NCBI RefSeq assembly: GCF_900099835.1
Contig: NZ_FNKP01000001.1
Coordinates: forward strand, 1,550,001 to 1,614,000
DNA: 64,000 bases
Direction: 5' to 3'
Source: Paraburkholderia fungorum
Lineage (GTDB): Bacteria; Pseudomonadota; Gammaproteobacteria; Burkholderiales; Burkholderiaceae
In this document: positions 62,606 through 64,000 of the stretch, one piece after another
How positions within the stretch are numbered: position 1 is the stretch's first letter
How the letters are laid out: each line of letters opens with the position of its first letter
The notes under the pieces: model-generated
Seen by the model: the letters and a program-made list of their open reading frames with translations, nothing else
Told to the model about the DNA's origin: nothing
Databases searched by the model: none
Translations under genes and position numbers: made by a program

Positions 62606-64000
62606 GCTGCGGCATCCGCCTGGGCGGCCTCGGGCGATGGCGGAGTGCTGAACGCATCCTGCTGGAAAGTGATGGCTTCGTGCAGCGTGGCTTCGTCGAG
62701 CCAGCCGCGTTCGACGAGAATCTGTCCGAGCGGCCGGCCTTCCCGCCGCTGGACGTCGAGCGCGTACGCGAGCTTGGTTTCGTCGATGGCCTGCCACGAG
62801 AGCAGCAATTCACCGAGTCGCTGCCGCTGCTGCGTAAGCTGATCGGCGGATGGGAAATCGTGCATCGTCTTGTCCCAGGCGAGCCGCTTGCCGGTAATCA
62901 GGTGTCCGATGAACAGACGCCACGCGCGCGCCGCCGCCATCGCGTTGATGAAGTTGCCGATCACCATGCGCGGCACGGCCAGCAGCGCATGCTCCCAGCC
63001 ATACATGCGGTACACGAAGTAGCTGCGTTGCGACACGCGCAGCGCGAGCGCGAACGAGTTCAGGCTCATCAGCGTCGCGAGCCAGCCGTTGGGCGAGAAC
63101 AGCGACGGATAGTAGACCGTCCACCAGCCCAGCCGCGCGGCGATCCAGAAGCCGATGAAGTTGAGCAGCAGCAGATACGCGAGGATCGCGACGAACGACG
63201 TGGCGAGCCCCTTGCGATCGCGAAACAGCAGGTACTTCACCGCCAGCGATCCTTTCCAGCCCACCTGCGCCCAGCCTTGCAGGCCGATGCCGAGAGTCCA
63301 GCGCGCCTTCTGCCGGTACGCGGTGCGAAACGTGTTGGGGAAGTATTCGCGAATCCCGAGCGGCATCGAGATCGTCGAGATTTTTTGGCGGCCGAGGCCG
63401 AACAGCGACGTGCGCCGTGTCACGTATTCCACCCGGAACTTGCCGAAAATCTGCCGCATGCCGCTGCGTGAGAGGCGCGCGCCGATGTCGTAGTCTTCGG
63501 TCAGCGTGTCGGTGTTAAACGGCTGGTTGTCCGTTTCTGCGGCAAGCACTTCGAGTGCGCGCCGCGAGAAGCAGGTGCCGACGCCCGCCGAAGGCACCAT
63601 CTTCGACAGACTCTCGCGCACCACGAGATCCTTCGTGTGCCACTCCGCGAATTCGTCCATGTAGGTGCCCGCGACGAGTTCGTACCACTCGCGCTCCAGC
63701 GACGTGACCGGCAACTGGATGAAATCCATCCGCGGCAGCAGATAGTTGTAGTACTTGAGTTCGAGCGGGTGAAGCACGTCTTCGCTGTCGTGCAGCGTCA
63801 CGCCCGCAAACGGTTCGGCCTGCCGTTCGTTCTGCTGGAAGATCGCCTGGACGATCCAGTTCAGACAGTCGGCCTTGCAGGTCGGACCGTCGTGCGGCAC
63901 TTCCACGCGCACCAGTTGGCGGTAGCGGCGGCGCATCCGCTCGACTTCGTTGCGGGTCTTGTCGTCGTTGCGATAGGTGCCGACGAAGATCATGTAGTTT
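62602..64000 (-). CDS. nfrB: NfrB-like glycosyltransferase with C-terminal MshEN domain (partial, start beyond window)
   Basis: The open frame runs off the right edge, so the N-terminal membrane helices and first part of the GT domain are missing. Visible GT2 parts: a DxD-type TLHDSEDVLHP, TEDYD, and YRQKARWTLG (the QxxRW motif of processive synthases). Several membrane helices follow (about 255-350 of the visible part). The C-terminus has a MshEN-type c-di-GMP domain: RLGELLLSWQAIDETKLAYA and then PLGQILVERGWLDEATLHEA, each with one departure from consensus. E. coli NfrB has the same GT2 plus MshEN design. It is first in the operon among the genes seen. Confidence 0.92.
   Translation of the reverse strand, partial: NYMIFVGTYRNDDKTRNEVERMRRRYRQLVRVEVPHDGPTCKADCLNWIVQAIFQQNERQAEPFAGVTLHDSEDVLHPLELKYYNYLLPRMDFIQLPVTSLEREWYELVAGTYMDEFAEWHTKDLVVRESLSKMVPSAGVGTCFSRRALEVLAAETDNQPFNTDTLTEDYDIGARLSRSGMRQIFGKFRVEYVTRRTSLFGLGRQKISTISMPLGIREYFPNTFRTAYRQKARWTLGIGLQGWAQVGWKGSLAVKYLLFRDRKGLATSFVAILAYLLLLNFIGFWIAARLGWWTVYYPSLFSPNGWLATLMSLNSFALALRVSQRSYFVYRMYGWEHALLAVPRMVIGNFINAMAAARAWRLFIGHLITGKRLAWDKTMHDFPSADQLTQQRQRLGELLLSWQAIDETKLAYALDVQRREGRPLGQILVERGWLDEATLHEAITFQQDAFSTPPSPEAAQADAAA

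Noticed and set aside
1..64000. Mobile elements, CRISPR arrays, tRNA-bounded islands
   Set aside because: No transposase, integrase, regular spacer-repeat pattern or tRNA was found; the gene blocks look chromosomal, though horizontal gain of the import locus cannot be excluded.

Overview
The window is high-GC DNA from a beta-proteobacterium, most likely Paraburkholderia or a close relative in the Burkholderiaceae. The evidence is family-level: DUF4148 secreted proteins, two Burkholderia-type general porins ending in Phe, a NodT-type tripartite RND pump, a double-length UvrA and strong GC bias at third codon positions. No rRNA, tRNA, CRISPR array, insertion sequence or prophage was seen.

Layout. 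(a) 1-3.2 kb: the tail of a possible CoA-transferase, an MHS-family carboxylate transporter and a fused Asp/Glu-racemase-like protein. (b) 3.4-9.5 kb: a near-perfect LexA (SOS) box in front of a 1979-codon UvrA paralogue with four ABC cassettes. (c) 10.4-31.2 kb: a same-strand block with a dedicated TonB-ExbB-ExbD-ExbD-TPR energiser, an XRE-cupin regulator, a TonB-dependent receptor, a YejABEF-type peptide ABC importer, a TldD/TldE-like protease pair, two tandem AaaT-like N-acetyltransferases and an RND exporter. (d) 31.3-38.4 kb: DUF4148 protein, a two-component pair, a response-regulator-like protein with a degenerate receiver, two porins and two small exported proteins. (e) 38.5-46.4 kb: RND efflux operon (permease, adaptor, NodT outer-membrane factor), preceded by a LysR regulator and a response regulator without an adjacent kinase. 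(f) 46.7-52.5 kb: housekeeping and conserved small genes (GlxA-type regulator, RmlC-like epimerase, DUF1328, DUF523, DgkA, DUF4434) plus an 88-nt cloverleaf-like element. (g) 52.6-64 kb (minus strand): a tight operon of NfrB-like glycosyltransferase (cut by the window end), NfrA-like outer-membrane TPR protein, AlgF-, AlgX- and AlgJ-like proteins, an FkbH-like HAD-IIIC enzyme, an acyl carrier protein, an AlgI-like MBOAT acyltransferase and a VOC protein.

Two gene sets stand out. Block (c) reads as a complete route for a peptide-like ligand: energised outer-membrane uptake, inner-membrane import, cytoplasmic proteolysis, acetylation of released amino acids and export. Block (g) couples NfrAB-type glycan synthesis and export to an alginate-like O-acylation machine. 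It adds FkbH and ACP, the enzymes that make glyceryl-S-ACP in other pathways, so the glycan may carry an ACP-delivered acyl group such as glyceryl rather than plain acetyl. Both are inferences from gene content; no ligand or glycan can be read from the sequence.
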